Assembly (NCBI GenBank): GCA_018821715.1
Contig: JAHJLN010000057.1
Span: forward strand, 1 to 64,000
Reading direction: 5' to 3'
Length of the DNA: 64,000 bases
DNA from: Pseudomonadota bacterium
GTDB lineage: Bacteria > Desulfobacterota > Desulfobacteria > Desulfobacterales > Desulfobacteraceae
The position numbers and the translations under genes were made by a program. Each line of letters starts with the position of its first letter. Positions within the stretch are counted from its first letter, which is position 1. A model generated the notes under the pieces. That model saw nothing but the letters and a program-made list of their open reading frames with translations, made no database searches and was not told where the DNA came from. This document shows, piece by piece, positions 27,914 to 35,980 of this stretch.

Positions 27914-28804
27914 ATGGATCTGTGGCAGCTTCATGTCTTTGTTTCAGTTGTTGAAAACAAAAGCTTTTCAAAGGCATCTGAAGCCATCAACCTTTCTCAA
28001 CCCACGGTGAGCAGTCACATAAAAGAGCTGGAAGACCATTTTAAGTGCCGCCTTTTAGACCGGCTTGGTAAAATCACAGAACCCACAAAAGCAGGCGAAA
28101 TCCTTTATCAATATTCAAAAAAACTGTTAACCCTTAGAGATCAGGCAGAATCCTCTCTACACGATTTTCTAGGAAAAACCAAAGGAAGCCTTTTTATTGG
28201 CGGCAGCACCATTCCTTCGGGATATATCATCCCCAAACTTATCGGTCATTTTTCAAAACAATTCCCGGATATCTTTGTTGAATTGACGGCTGGTGACACC
28301 CTGCAAATTACCCAGGAGATCAAAAAAGGAAAAATTGAAATCGGCATTGTCGGTGCAAAAGTAGATGATCCAAAGATAAAGCAGGAAGAACTGGTTTTGG
28401 ATGAAATGAAACTGATCGTTCCCTCAAACCACAAATGGGCTGCAAAAAAGTCTGTCGACTGCGCAGAACTGTTTGAAGAATCTTTTATTGCAAGAGAAAA
28501 AGGATCAGGAACCTGGCAGTCCATCCTAAAAAGCATGGATAAGGCCGGATATAATTCTAAAAATCTTGATACCCGTATTACTATGGGAAACACTGTTTCT
28601 GTCATTCAAGGCATCTTAAATCATGTCGGGATATCCATTCTTTCCACCATAGCCGTTCAGGACGATATCAACAAAGGACATCTGAAAGCCTTATCTGTAA
28701 AAGGTCTCGATCTCAACCGGTTTTTTTATCTGACCGTGGCAAAAAAAAGGACCTTGTCTCCGATTTGTAAAAAATTTATGGAATTTGCAAAATCTTCCCT
28801 ATAG
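27914..28804 (+). CDS. LysR-family regulator, possibly the selenium-metabolism-associated type
   Basis: 296 residues. The N-terminal winged helix reads MDLWQLHVFVSVVENKSFSKASEAINLSQPTVSSHIKELE, followed by a periplasmic-binding-protein-like effector domain (FIGGSTIPSGYIIPKLIGHF onward). The GGSTIPSGYIIP segment and the domain's general appearance match my recollection of LysR proteins named selenium metabolism-associated in anaerobes, but I cannot verify this. It follows coaD by 3 bases, so it may be co-transcribed with a housekeeping gene. It is convergent with the SYLF gene. A selenium link would fit the predicted selenoprotein at 55766. Confidence 0.85.
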   Translation: MDLWQLHVFVSVVENKSFSKASEAINLSQPTVSSHIKELEDHFKCRLLDRLGKITEPTKAGEILYQYSKKLLTLRDQAESSLHDFLGKTKGSLFIGGSTIPSGYIIPKLIGHFSKQFPDIFVELTAGDTLQITQEIKKGKIEIGIVGAKVDDPKIKQEELVLDEMKLIVPSNHKWAAKKSVDCAELFEESFIAREKGSGTWQSILKSMDKAGYNSKNLDTRITMGNTVSVIQGILNHVGISILSTIAVQDDINKGHLKALSVKGLDLNRFFYLTVAKKRTLSPICKKFMEFAKSSL

Positions 28805-28834
28805 GCAGTACATGAGCATCAAGATTAGTTAAAC

Positions 28835-29413
28835 TCATTTTATAGGGACAAATGTGAATTTTTGCCCGCCAACAGACATTTCATACATCAATCCGCCCAG
28901 TGTGTGGATAAATACAGCCATTCCTTTTGTATAGCTTGTTTCTGCCTGTGTGCCGGTGGAGGGTCCCAGACTTGCCCCTGCTGAACTGCCCTGGGTACTT
29001 GCCTGTGCCTGGACTGCTGCCGTGATGGCAACGGCGGACAATGAACCGTCAAATTCAAAGTTGCCGCCTGTAAACTCGTCATAGGAACGTTTATCCTGGA
29101 AAAATATGATTTCACTGAAGGCCTGTCCTCCCAGTTGGAATCCGATGGTGACTTTCATCAGCTCTGTTGTGCCTGAGATGGTGCCCTGCTTGTAAACCCG
29201 ACCGGAACCATAGGCAGCGCCCACAACGATTCCACCTTTTCCAACCTTAGGAAAGACAGCATATCCATAGGCTTCTTTAAAAAAAGGTTTTACTGCATCA
29301 GCCTTATTAAACACGTCAATGGTCTTTGAATAATTGTCCGCCATTACAGTGGTTGAAACTGATAAGAATAGAAGTGTAAAGAATATGGAAAACCAAAATT
29401 TAATCAATTTCAT
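28835..29413 (-). CDS. SYLF (YSC84-like) lipid-binding domain protein, exported
   Basis: 192 residues with a signal peptide (1-25, LIKFWFSIFFTLLFLSVSTTVMA). The mature part carries the YSC84/SYLF domain: FFKEAYGYAVFPKVGKGGIVVGAAYGSG, then MKVTIGFQLGGQAFSEIIFFQ and a C-terminal GMAVFIHTLGGLMYEMSVGGQ. In this family the domain binds phosphoinositides in eukaryotes; in bacteria it is periplasmic or outer-membrane-associated with no fixed role. A Ser/Gly/Ala-rich stretch (QASTQGSSAGASLGPSTG) interrupts the domain near residues 138-155. It is transcribed alone, away from the kinase gene at 29641. Confidence 0.9.
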   Translation of the reverse strand: MKLIKFWFSIFFTLLFLSVSTTVMADNYSKTIDVFNKADAVKPFFKEAYGYAVFPKVGKGGIVVGAAYGSGRVYKQGTISGTTELMKVTIGFQLGGQAFSEIIFFQDKRSYDEFTGGNFEFDGSLSAVAITAAVQAQASTQGSSAGASLGPSTGTQAETSYTKGMAVFIHTLGGLMYEMSVGGQKFTFVPIK

Positions 29414-29525
29414 AATCTGTCTCCTTGAAGATTAAATATCATAATTAATGATGGTTTCTTTTTAACAGTCTTATGATTTTAATTCCAGCTATTTCCAGAA
29501 ATTTTTAAAAGAAAATAATGATAAC

Positions 29526-29543
29526 AAAGTAAAATATTACTTT
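29526..29543. promoter_or_regulatory. AAAGTAA-N4-TTACTTT dyad in divergent promoter region
   Basis: Perfect 7-base arms with a 4-base spacer lie in the 227-base divergent gap between the SYLF gene and the kinase gene. This is the symmetry expected of a dimeric regulator site. No regulator can be named; the rest of the gap is A/T-rich and holds no other structure that I can see. Confidence 0.35.
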
Positions 29544-29640
29544 GGCCTTGTGGAATCCATATTATCTAAATATAATTCACTGATATGGAAAAAACTTACC
29601 CCTTTCAGACTGATCCTGGTTTAAGTCACTTGGATCTGCT

Positions 29641-30774
29641 GTGAAACCCAATATGAAACGCCTTATATTTTTTTTACTTTTGGCTTTTGTTGCCGCGATT
29701 GGTGTTCTTCATACCCTTACCCCGGGATACATGGTTTTTTACCATGATACCTTTCGCAGGCTTTGCTATTTTCCCATTGCCATCGGCGCCATCTTTTACG
29801 GCATATGGGGAGGGCTTTGTCTTGCTGTTCTGTCCTGTTTGGCCTTTGTTCCCCATTTGTTTTTATTCTGGGCAAGAGGACCGGAAGCCTATTATAGCGA
29901 ATTGTCGGAAATTTTCTTTTATCTTGCCGCAGGCCTTGTGATCGGGCTCATTTCCAGCAGGGAAAACAAATTAAGAGAAAAATATAAAGCATTGTCTGAA
30001 AAATTGGCCGGATCGTATAAACGGCTTCATGATCAGGCATCCCTGCTTGTTGAAGCTGAAAAACAACTGGGCCAAAGCCAGAAGCTTTCCATGCTGGGTC
30101 ATGTATCCGCTTCCCTTGCCCATGAAATAAAGAATCCTCTGGCTTCCATAAAAGGGGCGGCGGAAATCCTGGCAGATGAAGTGCCCCAGGGGCACCCAAA
30201 ATATGAATTTATTGAAATCATGCGGTCTGAAATTTCAAGACTGAACCATTCTGTGGAAGATGTTTTAACCTATTGCAGAGGAAAGCAGCATCAAGTCAGA
30301 AGTAAACAGGAAACAATTGAAAAAATTACCAGCCGGGTGGTCTCTTTGCTTGAAACAAGGTTTAAGGAAAAAGACATAGCGGTTACGATTCACCGGGAAT
30401 CTTACAATCAGCCATTTTTTGCAGATGAAGCGGCCATGATTCAGGTCCTGATGAACATCATGCTGAATGCGGTTGATGCGGTTGGAAAAAACGGCAGGAT
30501 CATGATTGATTTTGATCATCTTGAAAAAGGGTGTGTCATTCGGATTTCAGATGATGGACCGGGCATAGATGACAGTATGGTTAAAGAAGTGTTCCAGTCA
30601 TTTGTCACATTCAAGGAAGATGGAACAGGACTTGGGCTTTCCATTTCAAAGCGGATCATTGAACGCCTGGGGGGGAAGATTGATATTGAGAAATCTTCTC
30701 TTGGCGGGGCAATGTTTTCAATATTTTTACCTGAAAATGGTTTTTCAACTAACGAGAGTATCAAAAATGTCTGA
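29641..30774 (+). CDS. membrane sensor histidine kinase
   Basis: 377 residues from a GTG at 29641 (an ATG at 29653 is also possible; neither has a strong ribosome site). The first 105 residues contain about four hydrophobic helices with short loops (RLIFFLLLAFVAAIGVL; FPIAIGAIFYGIWGGLCLAVLSCL; IFFYLAAGLVIGLISS) and no large periplasmic domain, so it senses within or near the membrane. A coiled-coil linker leads to HisKA with the phospho-histidine in SASLAHEIKNPLASIKG (about 161) and HATPase with MNIMLNAVDAV, DDGPGID and GTGLGLSISKRI. It overlaps the partner response regulator by 8 bases, so the two are translationally coupled. Confidence 0.92.
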   Translation: MKPNMKRLIFFLLLAFVAAIGVLHTLTPGYMVFYHDTFRRLCYFPIAIGAIFYGIWGGLCLAVLSCLAFVPHLFLFWARGPEAYYSELSEIFFYLAAGLVIGLISSRENKLREKYKALSEKLAGSYKRLHDQASLLVEAEKQLGQSQKLSMLGHVSASLAHEIKNPLASIKGAAEILADEVPQGHPKYEFIEIMRSEISRLNHSVEDVLTYCRGKQHQVRSKQETIEKITSRVVSLLETRFKEKDIAVTIHRESYNQPFFADEAAMIQVLMNIMLNAVDAVGKNGRIMIDFDHLEKGCVIRISDDGPGIDDSMVKEVFQSFVTFKEDGTGLGLSISKRIIERLGGKIDIEKSSLGGAMFSIFLPENGFSTNESIKNV

Positions 30775-32107
30775 CACCATTTTATTAATTGATGATGATC
30801 AAAGTTTAAGGCGGGTAACAGAATACAATTTGACCGCAAAAGGGTTCAGCGTTGTGACGGCAGCGTCGGGCAGGCAGGGGCTTGAGTGTTTTAAAAATGA
30901 ACCGCCGGATCTGGTGGTGACGGATGTAAAGTTAGGCGATATGAGCGGGCTTGAAATTCTTACAAAAATCAAACAGGATGCGCCCGATATTCCTGTGATT
31001 GTCATGACGGCATTCGGCTCCATTGAAATGGCTGTTCAAGCCATGCACAAGGGCGCTTTTAATTTCATCACCAAACCCTTTGACCGGGATACGCTGATTT
31101 TATCGTGTAAAAAAGCATTGGAACTTAAGGGGTTGCGGTCTAAAACAAAACTGTTGGCAAGTGAAATCAATCGCCTTACCGGTACCAAAGGCATTGTATC
31201 TGCCAGTTCTGTCATGAAAGAGCTTTTGAATACAGCATCCAGGGCAGCAAACAGTGAGGCAACGGTTTTAATCTCCGGAGAATCCGGCACCGGCAAAGAG
31301 GTCCTGGCAAGGCTGATTCACCAGAACAGCCCCCGGAGAAATGGCCCGATGGTTGCCGTCAATTGTGCGGCAATTCCTGCAGGGCTGATAGAAAGCGAGC
31401 TGTTCGGCCATGTAAAAGGGTCTTTCACCGGTGCTATAAAAGACAGAAAAGGCCATTTTCAGACGGCTTCAGGCGGGACACTTTTTTTAGATGAAATTGG
31501 AGAGCTGACAACAGATGTCCAGGTAAAATTGTTACGGGCCATCCAGGAAAAAGAAGTACAGCCTGTGGGATCTGAAATAACAAAAAAAGTTGATATCAGG
31601 ATTATTGCCGCTACCAACCTTGATCTTCAAAAAAGAATTGCCCAGCAAGACTTTAGGGAAGATTTATATTACAGACTGAGTGTCATCCCCCTTTTTATTC
31701 CACCCCTAAGGGAGCGGACCGAAGATATTCCTGCCCTGGTTAAGCATTTTTTGAAAAAATTTGATGCACCGCCTGGTGTTCTTTTCTCAGAACAAGCCCT
31801 TGAGGTTTTAAAAACCTATCAATGGCCCGGAAATATCAGGGAAATACAAAATATTGTTGAACGGTGTATTATTTTAAGAAAAAAGAGCGTTATTGAGTCT
31901 TCCGACCTTCAGCTGCTTGTGCAAAAACCGTCATCTGAAATCCTTTTGCCTGTGATCCCTGATGACGGGATAGCCCTGGAAGATATTGAAAAAAGTTATA
32001 TTTTAAAAGCCCTTGAAAAATCGGGCCAGAATCGGTCAAAAGCTGCCAGGCTGTTAAAAATACCCAGGCACGTCCTTTTATATCGACTGGAAAAGTATGG
32101 TATGTAA
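30767..32107 (+). CDS. sigma-54-dependent response regulator
   Basis: 446 residues from the ATG at 30767, which overlaps the kinase stop; the longer open frame upstream is the kinase gene read in another frame. A receiver (VTDVKLGDMSG, phospho-aspartate near 52), an AAA+ domain with Walker A GESGTGKE, the sigma-54 contact loop GSFTGA (functional GAFTGA variant), Walker B GGTLFLDEIGE, and a C-terminal Fis-type helix-turn-helix (GQNRSKAARLLKIPRHVLLYRLEKYGM). It should drive sigma-54 promoters when phosphorylated. A matching promoter and paired dyads lie just downstream, so it probably controls the metal-handling operon that follows. Confidence 0.93.
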   Translation: MSDTILLIDDDQSLRRVTEYNLTAKGFSVVTAASGRQGLECFKNEPPDLVVTDVKLGDMSGLEILTKIKQDAPDIPVIVMTAFGSIEMAVQAMHKGAFNFITKPFDRDTLILSCKKALELKGLRSKTKLLASEINRLTGTKGIVSASSVMKELLNTASRAANSEATVLISGESGTGKEVLARLIHQNSPRRNGPMVAVNCAAIPAGLIESELFGHVKGSFTGAIKDRKGHFQTASGGTLFLDEIGELTTDVQVKLLRAIQEKEVQPVGSEITKKVDIRIIAATNLDLQKRIAQQDFREDLYYRLSVIPLFIPPLRERTEDIPALVKHFLKKFDAPPGVLFSEQALEVLKTYQWPGNIREIQNIVERCIILRKKSVIESSDLQLLVQKPSSEILLPVIPDDGIALEDIEKSYILKALEKSGQNRSKAARLLKIPRHVLLYRLEKYGM

Positions 32108-32152
32108 TAGTGCAGACTATTCCACAAAAAGGTGTAGAATAGTCTGCACTAT
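32107..32152 (+). promoter_or_regulatory. paired ATAGT-N4-ACTAT dyads: enhancer sites and/or terminator
   Basis: ATAGTGCAGACTAT (32107-32120) and ATAGTCTGCACTAT (32139-32152) are each palindromic and are inverted copies of one another, so the pair also forms a 16-bp hairpin (32107-32122 / 32137-32152, 14-base loop). Their centres are 32 bp apart, about three helical turns, and lie some 100-135 bp upstream of the sigma-54 promoter at 32246, the usual place for activator sites. The weak T-tract afterwards (TTTAATTT) also allows a terminator role for the regulator gene. Confidence 0.6.
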
Positions 32153-32245
32153 TTAATTTCTCCTCATTTCATTCCTTTATTCTCCAATTTTTATTTTATT
32201 ATAAATTCAGACGGTTAAAGCTTATTTGAGTCCTGCTTACGCCAT

Positions 32246-32261
32246 TGGCACGTCTCTTGAG
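32246..32261 (+). promoter_or_regulatory. candidate sigma-54 promoter for the metal operon
   Basis: TGGCAC-GTCTC-TTGAG matches the sigma-54 -24/-12 consensus TGGCAC-N5-TTGCW with the right spacing and mismatches only in the last two bases. Transcription would begin near 32272, which would exclude the ATG at 32268 as a start and favours the TTG at 32310. Confidence 0.6.
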
Positions 32262-32309
32262 TTACAGATGTCTATCAAAAGGAAAATATTAAAGGAATTG
32301 GGGGATATT

Positions 32310-32813
32310 TTGAAAAAAATAAGGCGGATTATCATTGGCATTGTCAGTCTGATTCTGGTTTTAACGGCTGGACAGGTCATAGCTGAAAACTTGCCAACTC
32401 AAAAGTTAAGCAGGGCTGTAATAAAAATAGACAGTTTATCCTGCGGCGGATGCTTTTCTACTATCAATGCAGGTCTTTCTTCACTGGAAGGATTTTCAGG
32501 CATGGGCGCAAATTTATTCAGAAAGCTGATCGCAATAGATTTTATTGCACCGTTGACGCCAGACAAGTTGACTCAAAAACTTTCTGAAATAGGGTATCCC
32601 GGGAATCTGGAATATGTTGATGCTATTTTGGAAAAAGAGTCGTTTGCCTATCTTGAATCAAAGAGAACCGGTCTTGGATCCGGTGGCGGCGGTTGCTGCA
32701 GCTCTGGCGGATCTCCGGGCAGCACAAATCAAGAGGCAACCGGTCAGCTGAAACAGTCTGGCGGCTCATGCTGCAAACTTCCCGGTATTTCTCAACCCAC
32801 AGAAATTTTTTAA
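32310..32813 (+). CDS. exported heavy-metal-associated (HMA) domain protein with CC-rich tail
   Basis: 167 residues from a TTG at 32310, chosen because GGGGGA lies just upstream and the sequence then opens with a normal signal peptide (KKIRRIIIGIVSLILVLTAGQVIA). The mature part is an HMA-like fold with the metal-binding CxxC at C45/C48 in SLSCGGCFSTI. The tail is Gly/Ser-rich and has two vicinal cysteine pairs, C129-C130 in GGGGCCSSGG and C154-C155 in GGSCCKL. This suggests a periplasmic chaperone for a soft metal (Cu, Hg or similar) or for iron. It is the first gene of a five-gene operon. The upstream ATG at 32268 is an alternative start. Confidence 0.75.
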   Translation: MKKIRRIIIGIVSLILVLTAGQVIAENLPTQKLSRAVIKIDSLSCGGCFSTINAGLSSLEGFSGMGANLFRKLIAIDFIAPLTPDKLTQKLSEIGYPGNLEYVDAILEKESFAYLESKRTGLGSGGGGCCSSGGSPGSTNQEATGQLKQSGGSCCKLPGISQPTEIF

Positions 32814-32831
32814 TTGATAAGGAAGATAAAA

Positions 32832-33299
32832 ATGAAATTAATTCAGAAAATATTCACCAGTATGACCATCCTCTTAATCCTGCTTCTGGCAGGTTCAAAC
32901 GCCTGGGCACTCTTTGGCGGTAAATTCAAAACCCTCAAACCCAAAGACGGAAATCTGTATATTCCCATTAAAACCGTTAATGACGGCAATGCCCATTATT
33001 TTAAAACAACGGCTGATGACGGCACCACGGTAGACTTCTTTCTGGTTCAAAGCGGGGATGGCGTGATCCGTGCCGCCATTGATTCCTGTGATGTCTGTTA
33101 TCGTTCCGGTAAAGGGTATGTCCAGGAAGGCAATGACATGGTCTGCACCAATTGCGGCAGACGGTTTGCCATAGACAGGATAAATGAAGTTCAAGGCGGA
33201 TGCAACCCGGCGCCACTGGCAAGAGTGATGGATTCAGAGAACCTTGTTATTTCCATGAAGGATATCAATTCCAATGCCTGGTACTGCAAGTTTAAATAA
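32832..33299 (+). CDS. DUF2318 family Fe-S/metal-binding protein, exported
   Basis: 155 residues from the ATG at 32832 (AAGGAAG 6 bases upstream). A signal peptide (1-27, ending SNAWA) is followed by the DUF2318 pattern: YFKTTADDGTTVDFFLV, then DSCDVCYRSGKGY (C86, C89), VCTNCGRRFAIDRINEVQGGCNP (C105, C108, C124). DUF2318 proteins accompany the Fet/P19-type iron uptake systems (E. coli FetA; Campylobacter Cj1660 as I recall), next to MacB-like ABC genes, exactly the arrangement here. FTR1 and P19 homologues are absent, replaced by HMA-type proteins, so the metal may not be iron. Confidence 0.82.
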   Translation: MKLIQKIFTSMTILLILLLAGSNAWALFGGKFKTLKPKDGNLYIPIKTVNDGNAHYFKTTADDGTTVDFFLVQSGDGVIRAAIDSCDVCYRSGKGYVQEGNDMVCTNCGRRFAIDRINEVQGGCNPAPLARVMDSENLVISMKDINSNAWYCKFK

Positions 33300-33320
33300 T
33301 TTAAAAAAAAGGGTTTTCAC

Positions 33321-33761
33321 ATGACATATGATCCGGAAAAATATCGGGAAAAAAGAGAGAAAGTCCTTGGCATCAGAAAAAGGGGATTTGGATTTGGAAC
33401 CATTGCCATCATGGTATCATTGGTCATTGTCGCGGGCCTGAGTATTGTAACGGTTCCCCAGGCCGTCTCCTACATGGCCACGCGACATCTGGATGATGCC
33501 ATCTTTAAACTGGAATCAGCGTCAACCTGGCCGGAAAATGTCATTAAAGAAATAAATGATATTGCAGGGGTGAAAGATATTGTTAAAGACAAGCATGGTG
33601 CAAGGCTTGTTGTCACCTATGACCGGCGACAGGTCAATCTTTCCAGCATTACAGCCCTGTTTGGCCAATACCAGTTAAATGTTACTCTTCTCAACCAGGT
33701 CAACCATCATCAGCATCAGAACACATTGAAAAAAGAGGAGAAAGAACTTGAAACTTCATAA
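33321..33761 (+). CDS. membrane-anchored protein with HMA-like domain, no CxxC
   Basis: 146 residues. A charged N-terminus (MTYDPEKYREKREKVLGIRK) is followed by one membrane helix (about 27-50, IAIMVSLVIVAGLSIVTVPQAV) and an extracytoplasmic domain whose pattern (DAIFKLESASTWPENVIKEI... GVKDIVKDKHGARLVVTYDRRQV) resembles an HMA ferredoxin-like fold lacking the metal cysteines. It ends in a His-rich segment (VNHHQHQ) that could bind metal. It is the third gene of the operon and overlaps the permease gene start by 14 bases. I do not know the family; an adaptor between the exported metal binder and the ABC transporter is an inference. Confidence 0.7.
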   Translation: MTYDPEKYREKREKVLGIRKRGFGFGTIAIMVSLVIVAGLSIVTVPQAVSYMATRHLDDAIFKLESASTWPENVIKEINDIAGVKDIVKDKHGARLVVTYDRRQVNLSSITALFGQYQLNVTLLNQVNHHQHQNTLKKEEKELETS

Positions 33762-34908
33762 TATCTCTTTTGGAAATATCAAGCGTCGAAAAGGGAAAAT
33801 GCTTTTCCTGGTCTTAGGGCTTGTGATAGGTATTTCAACGGTTGTGACCCTGCTTTCCATAACGGAAACCATGACCAAAAATATCGAAGAGCGGCTCAAC
33901 CAGTTTGGTGCCAATATTGTCATGGTTCCCAAAAGCGATAACCTGTCACTCAATTACGGGGGTATTGATGTTGGGGGTGTCAATTACAGGGTTCGGGAAT
34001 TTGACCAGGAAAAACTGTCAGATATCAGGACCATAAAAAACAATAAAAACCTTTCCATTATTGCACCGAAAATCCTGGGGCCTGTCACGATAAATGATAA
34101 AATTGTCCTGTTGATGGGGGTATTGTTTGAACAGGAACTGGCATTGAAAACGTGGTGGCATAAAGCCGGCGGGACTTTCCCTGAAAAAGAGGATGAAGTG
34201 ATGCTGGGGTCCCAGGCAGCAACCTTGCTGGGGTTTAAAGCGGGAGATATCATATTCCTATCTGGATCACCCTTTAAGGTGACAACGATCTTAAAACCCA
34301 CAGGTGCGTCAGAAGATGATGCCATTATCGCAAGCCTTGGTGCCAGCCAGAAGCTCTTAGGAAAACAAGGCAAACTTTCCATGGTTGAGATATCCGCTTT
34401 CTGCCAGGGATGTCCCATTACTGAGATAACATTGCAGATAGCAGAAAAATTTCCCGATGCAAAAGTCACGGCCATGAAACAGGCGGTCATGTCCAAAATG
34501 CAGTCCATTGACATGTTTAAATCTTTCAGCCTGGGTGTATCCATTATTGTGATTCTCATAGGGTCCTTACTGGTCCTTGTCACCATGATGGGATCAGTCA
34601 ACGAAAGAACCCGGGAGATCGGAATTTTCAGGGCCATCGGATTCAGAAGGGGACATGTCATGCAGATCATCCTGCTGGAGGCCATGCTGCTGGGGATCAT
34701 CGGCGGTATCCTTGGATTTTGCATTGGAAACCTGATTGCCTATAGTATTATTCCTTTTGTAATCAAAGACGGTGTATTTGCCGGTATCAACGCAAATCTT
34801 GGAATTGTTTCCATTCTCATGGCCGTGGCCTTAAGTCTACTGGCAAGTCTGTATCCTGCCTTTAAAGCCAGTAACATGGACCCGAGCGAAGCATTAAGAG
34901 CGCTTTAA
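33748..34908 (+). CDS. FtsX/MacB-type ABC transporter permease
   Basis: 386 residues from a TTG at 33748-33750 with GAGGAG 7 bases upstream. Typical MacB/FtsX topology: one helix at 15-40 (GKMLFLVLGLVIGISTVVTLLS), a large extracytoplasmic domain (about 45-265) and three helices in the C-terminal FtsX core (SIIVILIGSLLVLVTMMG; ILLEAMLLGIIGGILGF; LGIVSILMAVALSLLASL), with NERTREIGIFRAIGF between them. It pairs with the ATPase 19 bases downstream. In the Fet/P19 systems there are two such permeases; here there is one, which would form a homodimer. Confidence 0.88.
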   Translation: MKLHNISFGNIKRRKGKMLFLVLGLVIGISTVVTLLSITETMTKNIEERLNQFGANIVMVPKSDNLSLNYGGIDVGGVNYRVREFDQEKLSDIRTIKNNKNLSIIAPKILGPVTINDKIVLLMGVLFEQELALKTWWHKAGGTFPEKEDEVMLGSQAATLLGFKAGDIIFLSGSPFKVTTILKPTGASEDDAIIASLGASQKLLGKQGKLSMVEISAFCQGCPITEITLQIAEKFPDAKVTAMKQAVMSKMQSIDMFKSFSLGVSIIVILIGSLLVLVTMMGSVNERTREIGIFRAIGFRRGHVMQIILLEAMLLGIIGGILGFCIGNLIAYSIIPFVIKDGVFAGINANLGIVSILMAVALSLLASLYPAFKASNMDPSEALRAL

Positions 34909-34927
34909 TAAAAGAGAGATTATAAAT

Positions 34928-35617
34928 ATGACACAGGTGAATCATTTAATCGAAATCCACGGATTAAAAAAAACATATCAAAGTGGAGATACCAGGGTGG
35001 ATGCCATTAAACAGATGGATTTTTTTATAGATGATCAGGAGTTTATCACCATCATGGGGCAGTCCGGGTCGGGCAAGAGCACGCTGTTATCCATTATGGG
35101 GGCGCTCAATCACCCGACTAAGGGAAAAGTCCTTGTGGACTCCCTTGATCTTTATTCTTTAAGTGGTGAGCAGCGGGCTGATTTCAGGAGTGAATATATT
35201 GGATTTATCTTTCAGTCTTTCCAGCTCATTCCCTACCTGACAGTGCTGGAAAACGTCAAGCTGCCCATGGCCGTTACTGGCCAGAAAAAAAAGGTCAAAA
35301 ACCAGATGGCCTTAGAGGTGATTGACCGGGTCGGACTTGGGGCCAAGGCCAACCGCCTTCCGGATCAACTGTCCGGCGGAGAGCAGGAAAGGGTGGCTGT
35401 GGCAAGGGCCATTGTCAACAAACCCCCCATTATTCTGGCCGACGAGCCCACGGGAAATCTGGATTCAAAAACAGCCGGCGACATCATGCAGCTGCTGCAA
35501 TCTTTAAATAATGACGGGCATACCATTATTGTTGTTACCCATAATTCAGATATGGCATCCTATGCAAAAAGAAGCATCAAGGTTCAGGACGGAGAATGTT
35601 TTGACTCTTTTAAGTGA
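34928..35617 (+). CDS. LolD/MacB-type ABC transporter ATP-binding protein
   Basis: 229 residues with all ABC motifs: Walker A GQSGSGKST (about 43-51), Q-loop FQSFQLIPYLTVLENV, signature LSGGEQERVAVARA (about 142-155), Walker B PIILADEPTGNLDS and the H-loop THNSD. The short MacB/LolD class drives mechanotransmission or extraction rather than classic import. It is the last gene of the metal-handling operon. A short dyad at 35621-35638 follows the stop codon. Confidence 0.92.
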   Translation: MTQVNHLIEIHGLKKTYQSGDTRVDAIKQMDFFIDDQEFITIMGQSGSGKSTLLSIMGALNHPTKGKVLVDSLDLYSLSGEQRADFRSEYIGFIFQSFQLIPYLTVLENVKLPMAVTGQKKKVKNQMALEVIDRVGLGAKANRLPDQLSGGEQERVAVARAIVNKPPIILADEPTGNLDSKTAGDIMQLLQSLNNDGHTIIVVTHNSDMASYAKRSIKVQDGECFDSFK

Positions 35618-35980
35618 TGTGATAACCTGCAGGGTATCATAACCAGATCCGCCTTGTTTTTTGTTCTATTGCTGCCTTAGACCGGTATTGTATCAACCCT
35701 GCCGGGTGACCCCTGTCTTTAATGCGATTTTTATATTAAAACTGTATCAAATCGTCTACATGTATATTTTTTACAACATGTTTCCGGTTGCAGCCAATTT
35801 TTTCAAATTGCTGAGATATCATAATATTTTCTTATATTTTAGATGGTTACAAATTAATCAATGCCAGGTTCTATTCATGGTCTGAAAGTTGCTCAAGCTA
35901 AAGAAAAAGTTGATGAACCAAAGACAAAAGGCAATCGCCGTTTTTTAAAGGCAGCCTTTGACAAGAATGAAAGGGGTCAC
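35618..35980 (+). other. non-coding stretch before the first SDR gene
   Basis: 363 bases. It holds an imperfect palindrome after the ABC operon (GATAACCTGCAGGGTATC, 35621-35638, a possible terminator without a T-run), then A/T-rich DNA with two TGTATCAA words. An open frame continues in-frame upstream of the SDR start at 35981, but the residues look unlike the family and there is no ribosome site. No TTGGT-N3-ACCAA site of the kind found at 44456 and 44646 is present. Confidence 0.5.

Noticed and set aside
30569-30766. 66-residue N-terminal extension of the sigma-54 regulator
   Set aside because: It overlaps the C-terminus of the kinase gene in another frame; the receiver domain begins normally at the ATG at 30767.
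33984-34724. 246-residue open frame antisense to the ABC permease
   Set aside because: Low-complexity Met/Ser/Pro composition and complete overlap with a well-supported permease gene.
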